Shown here: in pieces, positions 46,001-54,689 of the stretch | How the letters are laid out: every line of letters starts with the position of its first letter | How positions within the stretch are numbered: the stretch's first letter is position 1 | Assembly: GCF_004361815.1 (NCBI RefSeq) | Contig: NZ_SNWA01000001.1 | Coordinates: 4,340,001 to 4,404,000, forward strand | DNA: 64,000 bases | Reading direction: 5' to 3' | Source: Paraburkholderia sp. BL10I2N1 | GTDB taxonomy: Bacteria > Pseudomonadota > Gammaproteobacteria > Burkholderiales > Burkholderiaceae | Position numbers and translations under genes: made by a program | Notes under the pieces: generated by a model | Told to the model about the DNA's origin: nothing | Database searches by the model: none | What the model saw: the letters and a program-made list of their open reading frames with translations, nothing else

Positions 46001-49000
46001 GGCGCGCGCTCCGGCTGACCCGCTCGACGTGGCACCAGTAACGCACGGGCAGCGACGGCACCAGCAGGCGCAGTTCCTTGAGACCGGTGGGCAGCCAGCT
46101 CGATTCACTGTCGTCGAGCATGCCGACGAGCACCTGGAAGCAGGCATCGAGCATCGCCGGCTGCGCGTGGTAGCCGGCACCCGGCAACTCCGCCGGGTTC
46201 TCGATCAGCGCGAGCACGCGAGCGCCGTCCGGTGCGATGCGTAGCGACTGCACCGCCCGGAACTTTGGTCCGTACTGCAGTCCGATGCGTGACAGCTCGC
46301 GATAAAAGCCGACCGCGTCCTGCTCTGCACCGAGCGACGCCCGCAGCGTGTCGAGATCGATGCGGCGAACTTCGGATGACGGCAGTGGCCCGACGGTGCC
46401 TGTGAGATGCAACTGTCCTTCGCCGGTCTTGCCGGCCTCGATGCTGCGGATCGCCACGCTGCGCGTGCTGCGCTCACAGGTCGAAACGTAATCGATGGCC
46501 CGGTCGGCGGAGATGACAAGCGGTGCGCGAATCTCAACGTCGGCGAGCCGCCAGCCCGGCGCGTCGGGATCCAGCGACGCGGCGATCTCCAGCAGCGTCT
46601 CCACGTACCCGGCTGCCGGCATGACCGGCGTGCCGGAGACGATGTGGTTCTTGAGGTACGCGAGCGCCTCATGCTCGAGGTCATTGGCCCAGACGTCGGC
46701 CGCCGGATACAGTTCGAAGCCGAGCATCGGGCGTGTGGTCGGGCCGACGCGCTGGTAGATGGCGCGCACCGTCTCGACCCACTGACGCTCGCGCTGCCAC
46801 GGATAGTTCGGCAGCGCAATCGCGTGCCCCTGCCCGTTCAGGATTTTCCAGTCGATCTCGCAGCCACTCGCGAACACCTGCGCCACCGCGCGCTGCACAC
46901 GTACCCGCTCGGCCTCGTGGCGTCGCAGGGTCTCGATCACGTGGATCCCCTTCGCGTGCTCCCTCGCGCAATCGCGCAGCGCGCTCGACAGCACCGGGTG
47001 CGGCCCGACTTCGACAAAGGCGACGAAACCGCTGTCGAGCAGCGACTGGATCGCAGCAAGAAAGACGACCGGCTTGCGCACGTTCTGCGGCCAGTAGCCG
47101 GCACCGAACCCGGGGCCTTCGACGCGGCGTCCGGTCACAGTCGAATAGACCGGAATCTCCGGCTCACGCGCGACGATGGCAAGCAGCGAAGTCTCGAGCT
47201 CAGCGAGAATGGGGTCCATCAGGTGGCTGTGATAGGGCACCTCCACGGTGAGCACGCGGTTGAACACCTCGCACGCGGTGAGCTGGGCCGCGAGGGTTGC
47301 AATCGCCGCCGTATCGCCCGACAGGGTGAGCGTATCGGGACCGTTGATCGCCGCGATCTCGATACGCCCTTCGAACGGTTTCAGCCAGCCTGCGACGGCT
47401 TCGCTGCCGAGGCCGACGGCGAGCATGCTGCCGCTGCCTGCGGTGCGCGCCTGCAAACGGCTGCGTTCGTAACTGACGCGCAGCGCGTCTTCGAGACTCA
47501 GCGCGCCGCTCACACAGGCCGCCGTCACCTCGCCGACGCTATGACCGACCACCGCGCCTGGCCTGACGCCGCCGGCACCCAGCAGCGTCGCAAGCCCCCA
47601 CTGGATCATGAAGTTCGCCGGCTGCGCATAGAGCGTCTCGGTGATCCGCGACTCCGCCTCGCCCTTCAGCATTTCGGCGAGAATCGAGAAGCCGGCGATG
47701 CCCTGAAAAATGCGGTCGGCTTCGTCGACTGCTGCGCGGTATAGCGGTTCGTCGCGATACAGTTCCTGACCCATGGCCCACCACTGCGGCCCCATGCCGG
47801 TGAACACCCATACCGGCAACGGCTGGCCGGCTGCAACCTGCTGACCCGTGACGACATGCTCCGCGCTCTCGCCCCGCGCAAGCAATTCGAGCCCATCGGA
47901 CAGCTGGTCGCGACCGGCGCCCATCACCACGGCGCGATGGCTGAGCGGCGAGCGCCGCATGGCAGCGGAATACTGGACGTCGCCGACATCGACATCCGGT
48001 TGCGCGAGCAGATGGCGGTAGCGCAGCGCGAGCGCCCTGAGCGCAGACGGGCTGCGCGTGGACAACGGCAGATAGAGCGGACAACCCGCGGGACGCGGCT
48101 GCGTCGACTCCCCTGGTGCGGTCGCGGCGGCGCCCCGCGTGGCCGTCGCGAGCGCCGAACGCAGCACGACGTGCGCATTGGTGCCGCCATAGCCGAACGA
48201 GTTGACGGCCACGAAGAAGGGTTCGTCCGCTTCGGCGAGCCGGATCGGCGCGTCCGCAAGGCGCACGCCGAGTTCCTCGAAGGGGATACCGGCATGCGGC
48301 GTCTGCAGGTTGCCGAGCGGGAATGCCTCGCGATGTATCAGCGTCAGGACGGCCTTGATGATGCCGGCGACACCCGCGCCAGCTTCCAGATGCCCGATGT
48401 TGCTCTTGATCGAGCCCAGCACCACGCGCGCGTCACCGCTGCGGCCTGCGCCGTACACCGAGCCTATGGATGCTGCCTCGATCGGATCGCCGACAGCGGT
48501 TCCGGTCCCGTGGCATTCGACGTAGCGCACCTGCGCCGGGTCGATCGCGAAGCGCTCGCACACGTCGCGGATCAACTCGCTCTGCGCCTGCGCGCTCGGC
48601 ATCGAGATGCCCGGCGTGCGGCCGTCCGAGTTGACACCCGCCCCCGCGACCGTGGCGAGAATCGTGTCGCCATCCGCCAGCGCGCGCTCGAGTGTCTTGA
48701 GGAGCACGATACCGCCGCCCTCGCCCCGGCCATAGCCATCACCGCGGGCATCGAAGGACTTGCACTCGCCGTCGCGCGACAGAAACTGCCCCTTGCTCAT
48801 GCCGACCGGATACTCGGGCCGCGTCATCACGTTAGCGCCGCCGACCACCGCCATGTCGCATTCGCCGGCCCAGATGTCGCGGCATGCATAGCTGAACGCC
48901 ACGAGCGACGACGAGCAGGCCGTATCGATCGAAAGGCTCGGGCCGCGCAGGTCGAACGCGTGTGAAAGCCGGTTCGACAGCATCGTCATCATCATGCCCG

Positions 49001-49442
49001 CTGCGGTATTGGCGTTGTGGCGCGCACGGTTCGCAGGCTGCATCAGCGTGATCATGTGATCGAGCATGAAACCGCCGACGTAGACACCCACCTTGCGACC
49101 CGCATGGGCTGGCAGATCCAGTCCGGCATGCTCGAAGGCTTCCCAGGTCAGTTCCAGCAGCAGACGTTGCTGCGGATCCAGGTTTTCGGCGACCCGCGGA
49201 GGCAGATCAAAGAACTCCGCGTCCATCGAACGGACGTCCTGCTTCAGGAAATTGGCGCGGGCGACGTACGCCTTGCCCTTCGCGCCCTCGTCCGCGGAAT
49301 AATAGCGAGCTGCATCCCAGCGGTCGGCCGGGATCGGCCCGGCGGTCACAGTACGCTGCCGCAGCGCAGCCAGCAGCAGATCCAGGTCATCCAGACCACC
49401 GGGAAAACGGCAAGCCATTCCCACCACGGCGATATTACGCAT
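43092..49442 (-). CDS. Type I reducing polyketide synthase, KS-AT-DH-(ER)-KR-ACP
   Basis: A 2116-residue single-module PKS. KS (1-425): Cys176 in DTACSSS, His311 in HGTGT, His351 in KSNIGH. AT (~545-860): Ser635 in GHSVGE and VPYHSH at 736-740, so malonyl use is likely but the extender motif is not classic. DH (~903-1180): His933 in HIVSGTPVMP and Asp1099 in LDACFQ. ER-like region (~1420-1700) lacks a normal NADPH-binding loop. KR (~1750-1925): TGGLGGFG, Ser1885, Tyr1898, Asn1902. ACP (~2035-2100): Ser2061 in GVDSL. No thioesterase. The start at 49442 has GAGGAA six bases upstream; upstream codons lack homology. One module and a DH/KR suggest iterative chain building, with release by the downstream synthase. 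Confidence 0.95.
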   Translation of the reverse strand: MRNIAVVGMACRFPGGLDDLDLLLAALRQRTVTAGPIPADRWDAARYYSADEGAKGKAYVARANFLKQDVRSMDAEFFDLPPRVAENLDPQQRLLLELTWEAFEHAGLDLPAHAGRKVGVYVGGFMLDHMITLMQPANRARHNANTAAGMMMTMLSNRLSHAFDLRGPSLSIDTACSSSLVAFSYACRDIWAGECDMAVVGGANVMTRPEYPVGMSKGQFLSRDGECKSFDARGDGYGRGEGGGIVLLKTLERALADGDTILATVAGAGVNSDGRTPGISMPSAQAQSELIRDVCERFAIDPAQVRYVECHGTGTAVGDPIEAASIGSVYGAGRSGDARVVLGSIKSNIGHLEAGAGVAGIIKAVLTLIHREAFPLGNLQTPHAGIPFEELGVRLADAPIRLAEADEPFFVAVNSFGYGGTNAHVVLRSALATATRGAAATAPGESTQPRPAGCPLYLPLSTRSPSALRALALRYRHLLAQPDVDVGDVQYSAAMRRSPLSHRAVVMGAGRDQLSDGLELLARGESAEHVVTGQQVAAGQPLPVWVFTGMGPQWWAMGQELYRDEPLYRAAVDEADRIFQGIAGFSILAEMLKGEAESRITETLYAQPANFMIQWGLATLLGAGGVRPGAVVGHSVGEVTAACVSGALSLEDALRVSYERSRLQARTAGSGSMLAVGLGSEAVAGWLKPFEGRIEIAAINGPDTLTLSGDTAAIATLAAQLTACEVFNRVLTVEVPYHSHLMDPILAELETSLLAIVAREPEIPVYSTVTGRRVEGPGFGAGYWPQNVRKPVVFLAAIQSLLDSGFVAFVEVGPHPVLSSALRDCAREHAKGIHVIETLRRHEAERVRVQRAVAQVFASGCEIDWKILNGQGHAIALPNYPWQRERQWVETVRAIYQRVGPTTRPMLGFELYPAADVWANDLEHEALAYLKNHIVSGTPVMPAAGYVETLLEIAASLDPDAPGWRLADVEIRAPLVISADRAIDYVSTCERSTRSVAIRSIEAGKTGEGQLHLTGTVGPLPSSEVRRIDLDTLRASLGAEQDAVGFYRELSRIGLQYGPKFRAVQSLRIAPDGARVLALIENPAELPGAGYHAQPAMLDACFQVLVGMLDDSESSWLPTGLKELRLLVPSLPVRYWCHVERVSRSARHVDADLTIIDDAGTVLSVIRGLRVTATAARLERTDACGDPVKLQMLRYEWADAGRPSEPRRLGHWLIVEDPAAPELADRIADGLTAYGARVVARLHGGASASARGERMCVRPDVQADVAAALEAAGPVEGVVFINGAGARLDGADPTGTEALLLMLAVTRHLAGAPATLRPRAYVLTQGAFEVSESDPPVQPAQSALNGFARVAFNEIDGMRFSTIDVPAAADSEDLDAAILELVCDAEEDEVAIRRARRLFSRLSANPWLTEPLVEPLPLTADRAVLVRNLGERETGAGSVKLVEVARAPLRGNEIELKLDQVALTMRALRTSGGETLDNDYVEVLATVCGVGKDVTDLRAGMRVYGLAPADFASHIRGPRQAFHLVELDEAVPASSLLQVAARDAVAERLAELADLDEGAHALVEADETGLAVSAALRRRGVHVTLLVSAQGAPSAQTAGQPLLAATPEALECAVAGCTGGKGFDVIAGVMSQWCGRFGWRALAAGGVLIDTAGRTQPFTVPGSASAVVRADLAVLTQRADRFAASLRGAVGRAVRGELAPADSLSVSIVDLATRKLAMPDADIALIVSFDDACTALQVHVHESMAFRPDATYLVTGGLGGFGQKTARWLVEHGARHLVLAGRSGVDTPERRAFIADLNALGAHVVCVRCDVANEGQVRDLFATMAASAPPLRGVFHAAAVIIDEPLTELDPKHLVTVMRSKAESARLLHEQTCGMALDHFVLYSSIANLVGNSRQASYVSANGFLDGLAWHRRALGLPATSINWGAIADAGVVTRDDRLEQFMRYMGLRGMASAEALGWLGRALRREVVQIGIMLITNWADWGRYETLGSQSPRYAELIAADSNPDPGARELLRGELVELPPAERFTVLASLVASIIADELATAAESINVDRPILDLGVDSLMATEIQLLLDRDLGISVSVLEILDDLTIRGIVARALGSFGWGASSEAAPQTQAA

Positions 49443-49459
49443 GTCAGTTCCTCGATTCA

Positions 49460-49567
49460 TCATGATTGGTAAGCCGGGTTGTGAGGCTTGTGACGGAAAC
49501 GCCATGTCGGGATTGCTGTTGTCGGATATGCAGTCTCATACCCACAGGAATCCTTATTTTTATTCAT
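49460..49567 (-). CDS. Possible 35-residue small protein between barrel protein and PKS
   Basis: An ATG overlapping the stop region of the outer-membrane protein gene opens a 35-codon frame (starting MNKNKDSCGYET, ending PHNPAYQS) that closes 17 bases before the PKS start. GGAA lies six bases before the ATG. The protein has no hydrophobic segment and no recognisable family. The placement is what an operon gene would have, but a short frame can arise by chance; this is also simply the 117-base AT-richer leader of the PKS gene. Confidence 0.3.
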   Translation of the reverse strand: MNKNKDSCGYETAYPTTAIPTWRFRHKPHNPAYQS

Positions 49568-51056
49568 AAAATGTTCCGACCAGTTGAACGCTGCGTTGCT
49601 CCGCCATTGCGCCAAAGCGATTCCACGATGCCCCCGTCTGACGCTGCCACTGCAGCGCCACGTCGAAACGGGAAAAGCGGCGGCGCAACTCCACCCAGAA
49701 CTGCCGCCCTGCGCCGACGTCGCTCTGCACAAAGCCGGACAGATCCAGCCGCCGCACACCAACGTTGCGCCAGTTCGCCATCAGGAATACGCCGTGGCGT
49801 GCAGGCAGTTCCTGCGACGCGGCGACGGTCTGCACCGCGCGGCCCCATGCCGCGGGATTCGACGCCTGTAGCGCGCTCCACTGCGTGGCCGATGCGCCAG
49901 CGCCGTTGCCCTGAAACTCGGCTGTCAGCGACAGGTCGTTTGGCAGCGTCCATGTCGCGCCCACGGCCGAACTCGCACGGAATGCGCGGTCGTCGATGCC
50001 CGTGGTACGGGCGAGTATCGATTGCCGGCGCCCGCCGGCCCATTCGGCATAGGCGACGATCGAGTTGCCGAGCAGCGCGCTAAAGTTCACGCCGAATTGC
50101 GGTGCCTGACCCTGCTCGCCGTAAATCAGCCATTGCGGCTGCACGGTCTCGCTCAACCGCTGGCTGCCCACCAGCATCCAGCGATTCACGCCGTTCGTCC
50201 TCTGCAGGGCGGATGAAGCAGAAGGGTCGCCAGGCGCGCTATAGCCCGTCAGGCGTGGCGACAGCATCAGCGACAACGATCCGGTGTCCCACAGCTGCTG
50301 GCCGCGCACGGCCACGCTGCCGAGGCGGTTCGTGCGCCGGCTCTGGGGGTCGGGCGATACATCCAGGTTGACTGCGCCGGCCTTGAAGAAATCGGTTGGG
50401 TTGTAGCCGAATGCAGCCCCGACGCGCTGATTGACGCGCCCGACATCGACCACCTGCAGCGGCGACGCACGCCAGCTCACATAAGCCTCTCTGATGAGAC
50501 TCTCGCTACGGGACGGTGCGGCCTTCGAAGAAAGAGGATCGAAACGGTCGAAGCGCATCGAAAAATTGACATTCAGCGACGGCACCAGACTCTGCGCATA
50601 CTGGACATCCAGCGAAACCTGGTTGCGTGCGGAACCGCCTGCGTTCTGATAGTCGCTCAGGCGCACGGCGTTTTCGACGTTCAGCTTCCACGGGCGAACC
50701 GTCGCCGCAGCAGACGTGGACGTAGCCGCTGACGTAGCCATTGCGTCGGCAAGGTCAAGCGCGCTGCCCGTGCCATCCGCTCTTGCATTCGACACGGCGT
50801 TCCCCACGGCGCGTCCGCTGGCGGTGGCCGGCGTGGCCGGGGTTGTGTCGGCGAGCCGAAGTGCGGCGTCCACCCCGTCGTCCGGCACGCTCGCGTTCGC
50901 CGCCATTGACGCTTCGGATGTATCCGCGTGTCTGCGGGCGCCGTCCATCGGCTCGGCTGACTCACCCGCCTCTTCCGCGTGGGTGAGACGCGGTATCAGC
51001 GAAGCGAGGAGCAGCAGCGTGGCGGGCGCAAACGTGCGTACGTGCCTCACGCTCAT
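49560..51056 (-). CDS. Outer-membrane beta-barrel-like protein
   Basis: A 498-residue exported protein with a signal peptide (ATLLLLASLIPRLTHAE), a 95-residue low-complexity Ala/Thr/Asp linker, and from about residue 120 on a succession of amphipathic strands rich in Tyr/Trp/Phe with alternating polarity (WKLNVENAVRLSDYQ, VSLDVQYAQSL, VNFSMRFDRFDP, AYVSWRASPLQVVDVGRVNQRVG), ending VQLVGTFYE. This looks like a barrel of the alginate-export or DUF1302-like kind, but no family can be named with certainty. It overlaps the LolA-like gene by ATGA and probably receives that protein's cargo at the outer membrane (inference). Confidence 0.7.
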   Translation of the reverse strand: MSVRHVRTFAPATLLLLASLIPRLTHAEEAGESAEPMDGARRHADTSEASMAANASVPDDGVDAALRLADTTPATPATASGRAVGNAVSNARADGTGSALDLADAMATSAATSTSAAATVRPWKLNVENAVRLSDYQNAGGSARNQVSLDVQYAQSLVPSLNVNFSMRFDRFDPLSSKAAPSRSESLIREAYVSWRASPLQVVDVGRVNQRVGAAFGYNPTDFFKAGAVNLDVSPDPQSRRTNRLGSVAVRGQQLWDTGSLSLMLSPRLTGYSAPGDPSASSALQRTNGVNRWMLVGSQRLSETVQPQWLIYGEQGQAPQFGVNFSALLGNSIVAYAEWAGGRRQSILARTTGIDDRAFRASSAVGATWTLPNDLSLTAEFQGNGAGASATQWSALQASNPAAWGRAVQTVAASQELPARHGVFLMANWRNVGVRRLDLSGFVQSDVGAGRQFWVELRRRFSRFDVALQWQRQTGASWNRFGAMAEQRSVQLVGTFYE

Positions 51057-51874
51057 TCCGGCCGGAAGCGCGCCAGATAGTCCCGCTGCATCCACGCGTC
51101 CGGGATGCCGCGCCACGCGTAGTCGGAAAATCGCATGACCGTTACCCAGTTGGGATCGAGTCCGTCGATGATGACAAATTCGGTCGGACGCTCGGCACCG
51201 AGCTGCATGGTGTAGCGGCGGTAAAACGCCGTCTTGAGCAGGCGGTCGCTTTCCGAGAAAAACCTTGCCTTCACCGGCCTGGTGTTCGCCGCGTCGAGCC
51301 ACATCTCAATGCGGTGATAGATGAGTCCCGGCGTCTTGCCCGCCAGAGAAAGCTTGTAGCAGTGACGCAGTTGACGGTCGCCGTCGGTCACGTCCTCTTC
51401 ACCCAGCAGCGTGGCGGTGTAGTCGTGCGCCAGATTCACGGTCACCACGTCGCCGTTGGCCTCCTGCCCGAGCAGCCGCTGGTCGGGAGAGATCCGGATG
51501 CTGGCCTGATTGGCCGGATCATAGAACCAGAGATCGTCGCCGTTTTTCAGCATCAATTTGCCGACGTCGCGCGCGGGCGCCACAAAGCGCACCAGCGTGC
51601 GGAACGTTCCGCCCGGTGCGTCGGGCTTCGTATAGATCGACAGCATGTTGGCGTCGATCTGCTTGCCCGACCGGTACTCCGTCAACGCGGCATTGAGCAC
51701 GAACGGTTGGGCCGGCGTGCGAATGGCGTCGCTCGCGGCGAGAAGCTGCTGGGCGTCCGGCGCTGCCTGCGCGTGCGCGTGGAATGGAGCAAGCTGCATA
51801 ACGAGGAGCAAAGCGAACAGACAGCGGCGCACAGGCCACCTCCGAAGATGGACAGACATTGAGGAATCAGACAT
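51053..51874 (-). CDS. LolA-like periplasmic outer-membrane lipoprotein-sorting family protein
   Basis: A 273-residue protein with a signal peptide (CLFALLLVMQLAPFHAHAQA). The body (RTLVRFVAPARDVGKLMLKNGDDLWFYDP, then RISPDQRLLGQEANGDVV, LAHDYTATLLGEEDV, YHRIEMWLDAANTRPVKARFFSES) follows the LolA-like/COG2834 family, whose open hydrophobic half-barrel carries acyl chains across the periplasm. It is coupled to the permease gene upstream and the barrel gene downstream. Two ATGs (51874 and 51859) are near the permease stop; neither has a clear ribosome-binding site. Confidence 0.82.
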   Translation of the reverse strand: MSDSSMSVHLRRWPVRRCLFALLLVMQLAPFHAHAQAAPDAQQLLAASDAIRTPAQPFVLNAALTEYRSGKQIDANMLSIYTKPDAPGGTFRTLVRFVAPARDVGKLMLKNGDDLWFYDPANQASIRISPDQRLLGQEANGDVVTVNLAHDYTATLLGEEDVTDGDRQLRHCYKLSLAGKTPGLIYHRIEMWLDAANTRPVKARFFSESDRLLKTAFYRRYTMQLGAERPTEFVIIDGLDPNWVTVMRFSDYAWRGIPDAWMQRDYLARFRPE

Positions 51875-53267
51875 GGCGCAGCGCGTCGACGATAGAAAGT
51901 CTTGCGGCATGGCGCGCTGGCCACCAGGCGGACAGGCCCGCCACCAGCGCGAGACTGAAAAACGTCATGCCGATCTGCCCCCACGCGCCCCAGACACGCA
52001 CGGTCAGCGCAACCGGGTCGGTACGTGCGGGCGGCGTCCATGACAGACCGCTATGGTTGATGACGATGGCCATCAGCAATGCGATCACTACACCCACCGC
52101 CGCGCCGGCGAAACCGAGCAGCATGCCTTCGAGCGTAAACAGCGCCGCGATGCCGCCGCGGCGCATGCCCATGGCGCGCAGCGTGCCGATTTCCACCGTG
52201 CGTTCGATGATCGCCATACTCATCGTGTTGCTGACAACAAACAGCACGATGACGCTGACCAGCGCGAACATGAATCCAAAGATGACCGAGAACATGCTGT
52301 TGGTCTGCCCGTAAAATGGATTGAGGGTCGCAAAGTCGAGCGCAGCGAGCGACTGGTCGGCGAAATGCGTCGCCAGAATCTGCTCGATGCGCTGGCGCGC
52401 GGCGGGCAACTGGTTCGTATGCCGAAGCTGCACTTCCACCGCCGTCACCTTCGGCTCGTCACCGCCATAAACCAGACGTTGAGCGCGCAGCAGATGGAGC
52501 GCGAGGTACACATCGTCGAACTCCTTGACGCCCTGTTCTTCAGCCTTGACGACGGTGAAGCTTCCTACGTTGGGCGCACCATGCGTGTTCGCGGCTAGAA
52601 CGTCGATGCGAGCGGTGGTGTCAGCCCGCCCTGACGGCACTTCGAGCGCCGCGAGCGCCATCACGTCGGCGGGGGCATCGGCGGACGCGGCGGCCACCGG
52701 GTGATCGGACATGACTTCGCCCGGCCGGCAATCCTGGATGTGCAGCGGCACGCACAGCTGCAACACGCGCGCGAGCCCTACGCCTGTGACCGCGGCGTCT
52801 TCGGCGGTGTTTTCGAGCGCAAACGGTCGGGACGTGAGCGGAAAACCATAGTCGTTCCATTCCTGCATGCGGCTCTGGTCGGCGGCGATCGAGCCTTCCG
52901 CCATCACCGTGCGGGACACGCCGGCGTTGAAATTGCCCGCGACGCCACCCAACTGCAGCGTTGGCGTGACGACGAGCGCCATGGTGCGGAGTACCGGATC
53001 ACCCCGCAACACGGCGACCAGCCGCCCGTAATCGCGGATGCCATATGCCGCCGAATTGCCGCTCCCGTACATGAAGAAGCCGCGCCGCTGGACCTGAAGA
53101 TGACCGCTGTGTTGCACGATATCCGTCTGCATACCCAACGTGATATCCCTGCTGAAGCCGCCAAACAGCAGAAGTGCGCATACGCCCACCACCATGGCAA
53201 GCAACGTTGTCATAGAACGGCGGCGATTGCGCTGCAGATTTCGAAGCGCGAGCCAGAAGGCATGCAT
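51867..53267 (-). CDS. FtsX/MacB-type ABC transporter permease
   Basis: A 466-residue inner-membrane protein: one N-terminal helix (SMTTLLAMVVGVCALLLFGGF, ~18-38) after the cytoplasmic LALRNLQRNRRR stretch, a periplasmic domain of ~280 residues, then three helices with the FtsX signature ERTVEIGTLRAMGMRRGGI between the first and second, ending ARLSIVDALRHV. This is the topology of LolC/LolE and MacB, which pull substrates out of the inner-membrane outer leaflet and do not pump across the membrane. The ATG at 53267 overlaps the ATPase stop (TGATG). Confidence 0.93.
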   Translation of the reverse strand: MHAFWLALRNLQRNRRRSMTTLLAMVVGVCALLLFGGFSRDITLGMQTDIVQHSGHLQVQRRGFFMYGSGNSAAYGIRDYGRLVAVLRGDPVLRTMALVVTPTLQLGGVAGNFNAGVSRTVMAEGSIAADQSRMQEWNDYGFPLTSRPFALENTAEDAAVTGVGLARVLQLCVPLHIQDCRPGEVMSDHPVAAASADAPADVMALAALEVPSGRADTTARIDVLAANTHGAPNVGSFTVVKAEEQGVKEFDDVYLALHLLRAQRLVYGGDEPKVTAVEVQLRHTNQLPAARQRIEQILATHFADQSLAALDFATLNPFYGQTNSMFSVIFGFMFALVSVIVLFVVSNTMSMAIIERTVEIGTLRAMGMRRGGIAALFTLEGMLLGFAGAAVGVVIALLMAIVINHSGLSWTPPARTDPVALTVRVWGAWGQIGMTFFSLALVAGLSAWWPARHAARLSIVDALRHV

Positions 53268-53968
53268 CACGCACCCTCCCGTTGCGAGACAGGTCCCGAA
53301 TCGACGATGCGTCCATCGCGCATCCGCACCACCTGGTCCGCGGCTGCGATAACCTGGGGGTCGTGCGAGGCGATCACGAAAGATGCGCGACGCTCTCGCT
53401 GGATGCGACGCATCAACTCGACGATCGACGCACCGGTGTGGCTGTCGAGACTCGCCGTCGGTTCGTCGGCGAGCACGAGGGGCGGAGCCAACGCCAGCGC
53501 GCGAGCGATGGCGACGCGCTGACGTTCGCCGCCAGATAGCTGCCCCGGATGGTGCTGCGCCTTGTTCGCCAGGCCTACCGCATCGAGCAGATGCATCACG
53601 CGACGGCATCGCGCGTCTGCCCGCACCCGCGCCATCAGCAGCGGATACTCCACGTTCTCGTAGGCCGAAAGCACCGGCAACAGATTGAATGTCTGAAATA
53701 TGTGGCCGATCTGGCGGGCGCGGAAGTCCGACAGGGCGTTATCCGATAAACGCGCTGTGTCCTGCCCGGCAATCACGACGCGACCACTATCCGCCCTATC
53801 GATGCATCCAGCCATGTTCAGGAGCGTAGTCTTGCCGCTACCCGACGGACCGCTAAGCACGGTAAGGCGATTTGGCGCGATCTGCACCGACACGTCCGCA
53901 AGGCCGATAGTCTCGACACTGTCCAGCTTGTAAGTCTTGTTTAGCTGCTCGATCAGGATGGCATTCAT
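53267..53968 (-). CDS. ABC transporter ATPase, LolD/MacB type
   Basis: A 233-residue ATPase with Walker A GPSGSGKTT, signature LSGGERQRVAIARAL, Walker B LVLADEPTASLD and a His switch in IASHDPQ. Length and sequence place it in the LolD/MacB/FtsE group. It is the first gene of the operon that runs through the FtsX-type permease, LolA-like protein, barrel protein and PKS set. Whether it serves only the product of this operon is an inference from the overlaps. Confidence 0.95.
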   Translation of the reverse strand: MNAILIEQLNKTYKLDSVETIGLADVSVQIAPNRLTVLSGPSGSGKTTLLNMAGCIDRADSGRVVIAGQDTARLSDNALSDFRARQIGHIFQTFNLLPVLSAYENVEYPLLMARVRADARCRRVMHLLDAVGLANKAQHHPGQLSGGERQRVAIARALALAPPLVLADEPTASLDSHTGASIVELMRRIQRERRASFVIASHDPQVIAAADQVVRMRDGRIVDSGPVSQREGA

Positions 53969-54689
53969 CGTATTCAGTTATTCCGGCCGGTCGCTTCTTC
54001 TGTTATGGCAAGGCTCTACTCTCGTCTCCCGACGTGCGTTGTTTGTCGAGTTCAGCGCGCTCTTCGCGAAACGACCGCGAAAAATTCGAAACGAAGAATT
54101 GCAGGGAGTCCGTTCTGATATCGGCGACGTCGCACATGGACACATGCCAGCGACCCGGATAAGCTGTGTGATCCCTCTCAGCAACCGGTCTCCGCTCAGG
54201 GGCATACTGGTTATCTTTTCGGCAGACCCTCTCACTTTCCAACTTCAGCCCCAAGACATTAACTCACGATATAAGCATATCTAATCATTTATATTATCAA
54301 TGAACCTGCCACCTTGAAAACATGATTGACAATTTTTGATCATCAGGAGGCGGATATTCAACTCGTCATATCAAAAAATAATCTGGTAAATGATGATCTG
54401 GCATCTGAAATATTTTCCTTGCCTGGAACCGGGGAATCGATGACCGTGATAGAGGGATTTTGCTTTCTTCATCCAGACATCTTCCGCGAGTGACCTCTCA
54501 ACCCGACAGCGCCCCCCCGGTTCGATGTTCATGATCTCCGATCCCGATGATCACGTTGCCGAACTGGCTGATCAGCTTCGCCGAAATACGCAAACGCCGG
54601 CAAAGATCGACTTTGTTGCGGAAGCATATCGCTGCACTTTGTTTCTGGAAGCCTGTCTTTGCATCGATCGCAAAAATAGGCTTCCTGTC
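53969..54689. other. 0.7 kb AT-richer intergenic region upstream of the PKS/export operon
   Basis: No supportable gene. The stretch 54,250-54,480 is strikingly AT-rich for this genome. A weak minus-strand promoter candidate is TTTTCA (54315-54320) - 16 bases - GATAAT (54293-54298), about 320 bases before the ATPase start; a long leader would follow. Confidence 0.5.
54647..54685. terminator. Bulged hairpin after the GH71 gene
   Basis: Arms GGAAGCCT and AGGCTTCC with an inner TTTGC/GCAAA stem, beginning five bases past the stop of the GH71-like gene. There is no T tract on either side, so it may be a transcript-end stabiliser and not a true intrinsic terminator. Confidence 0.35.
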
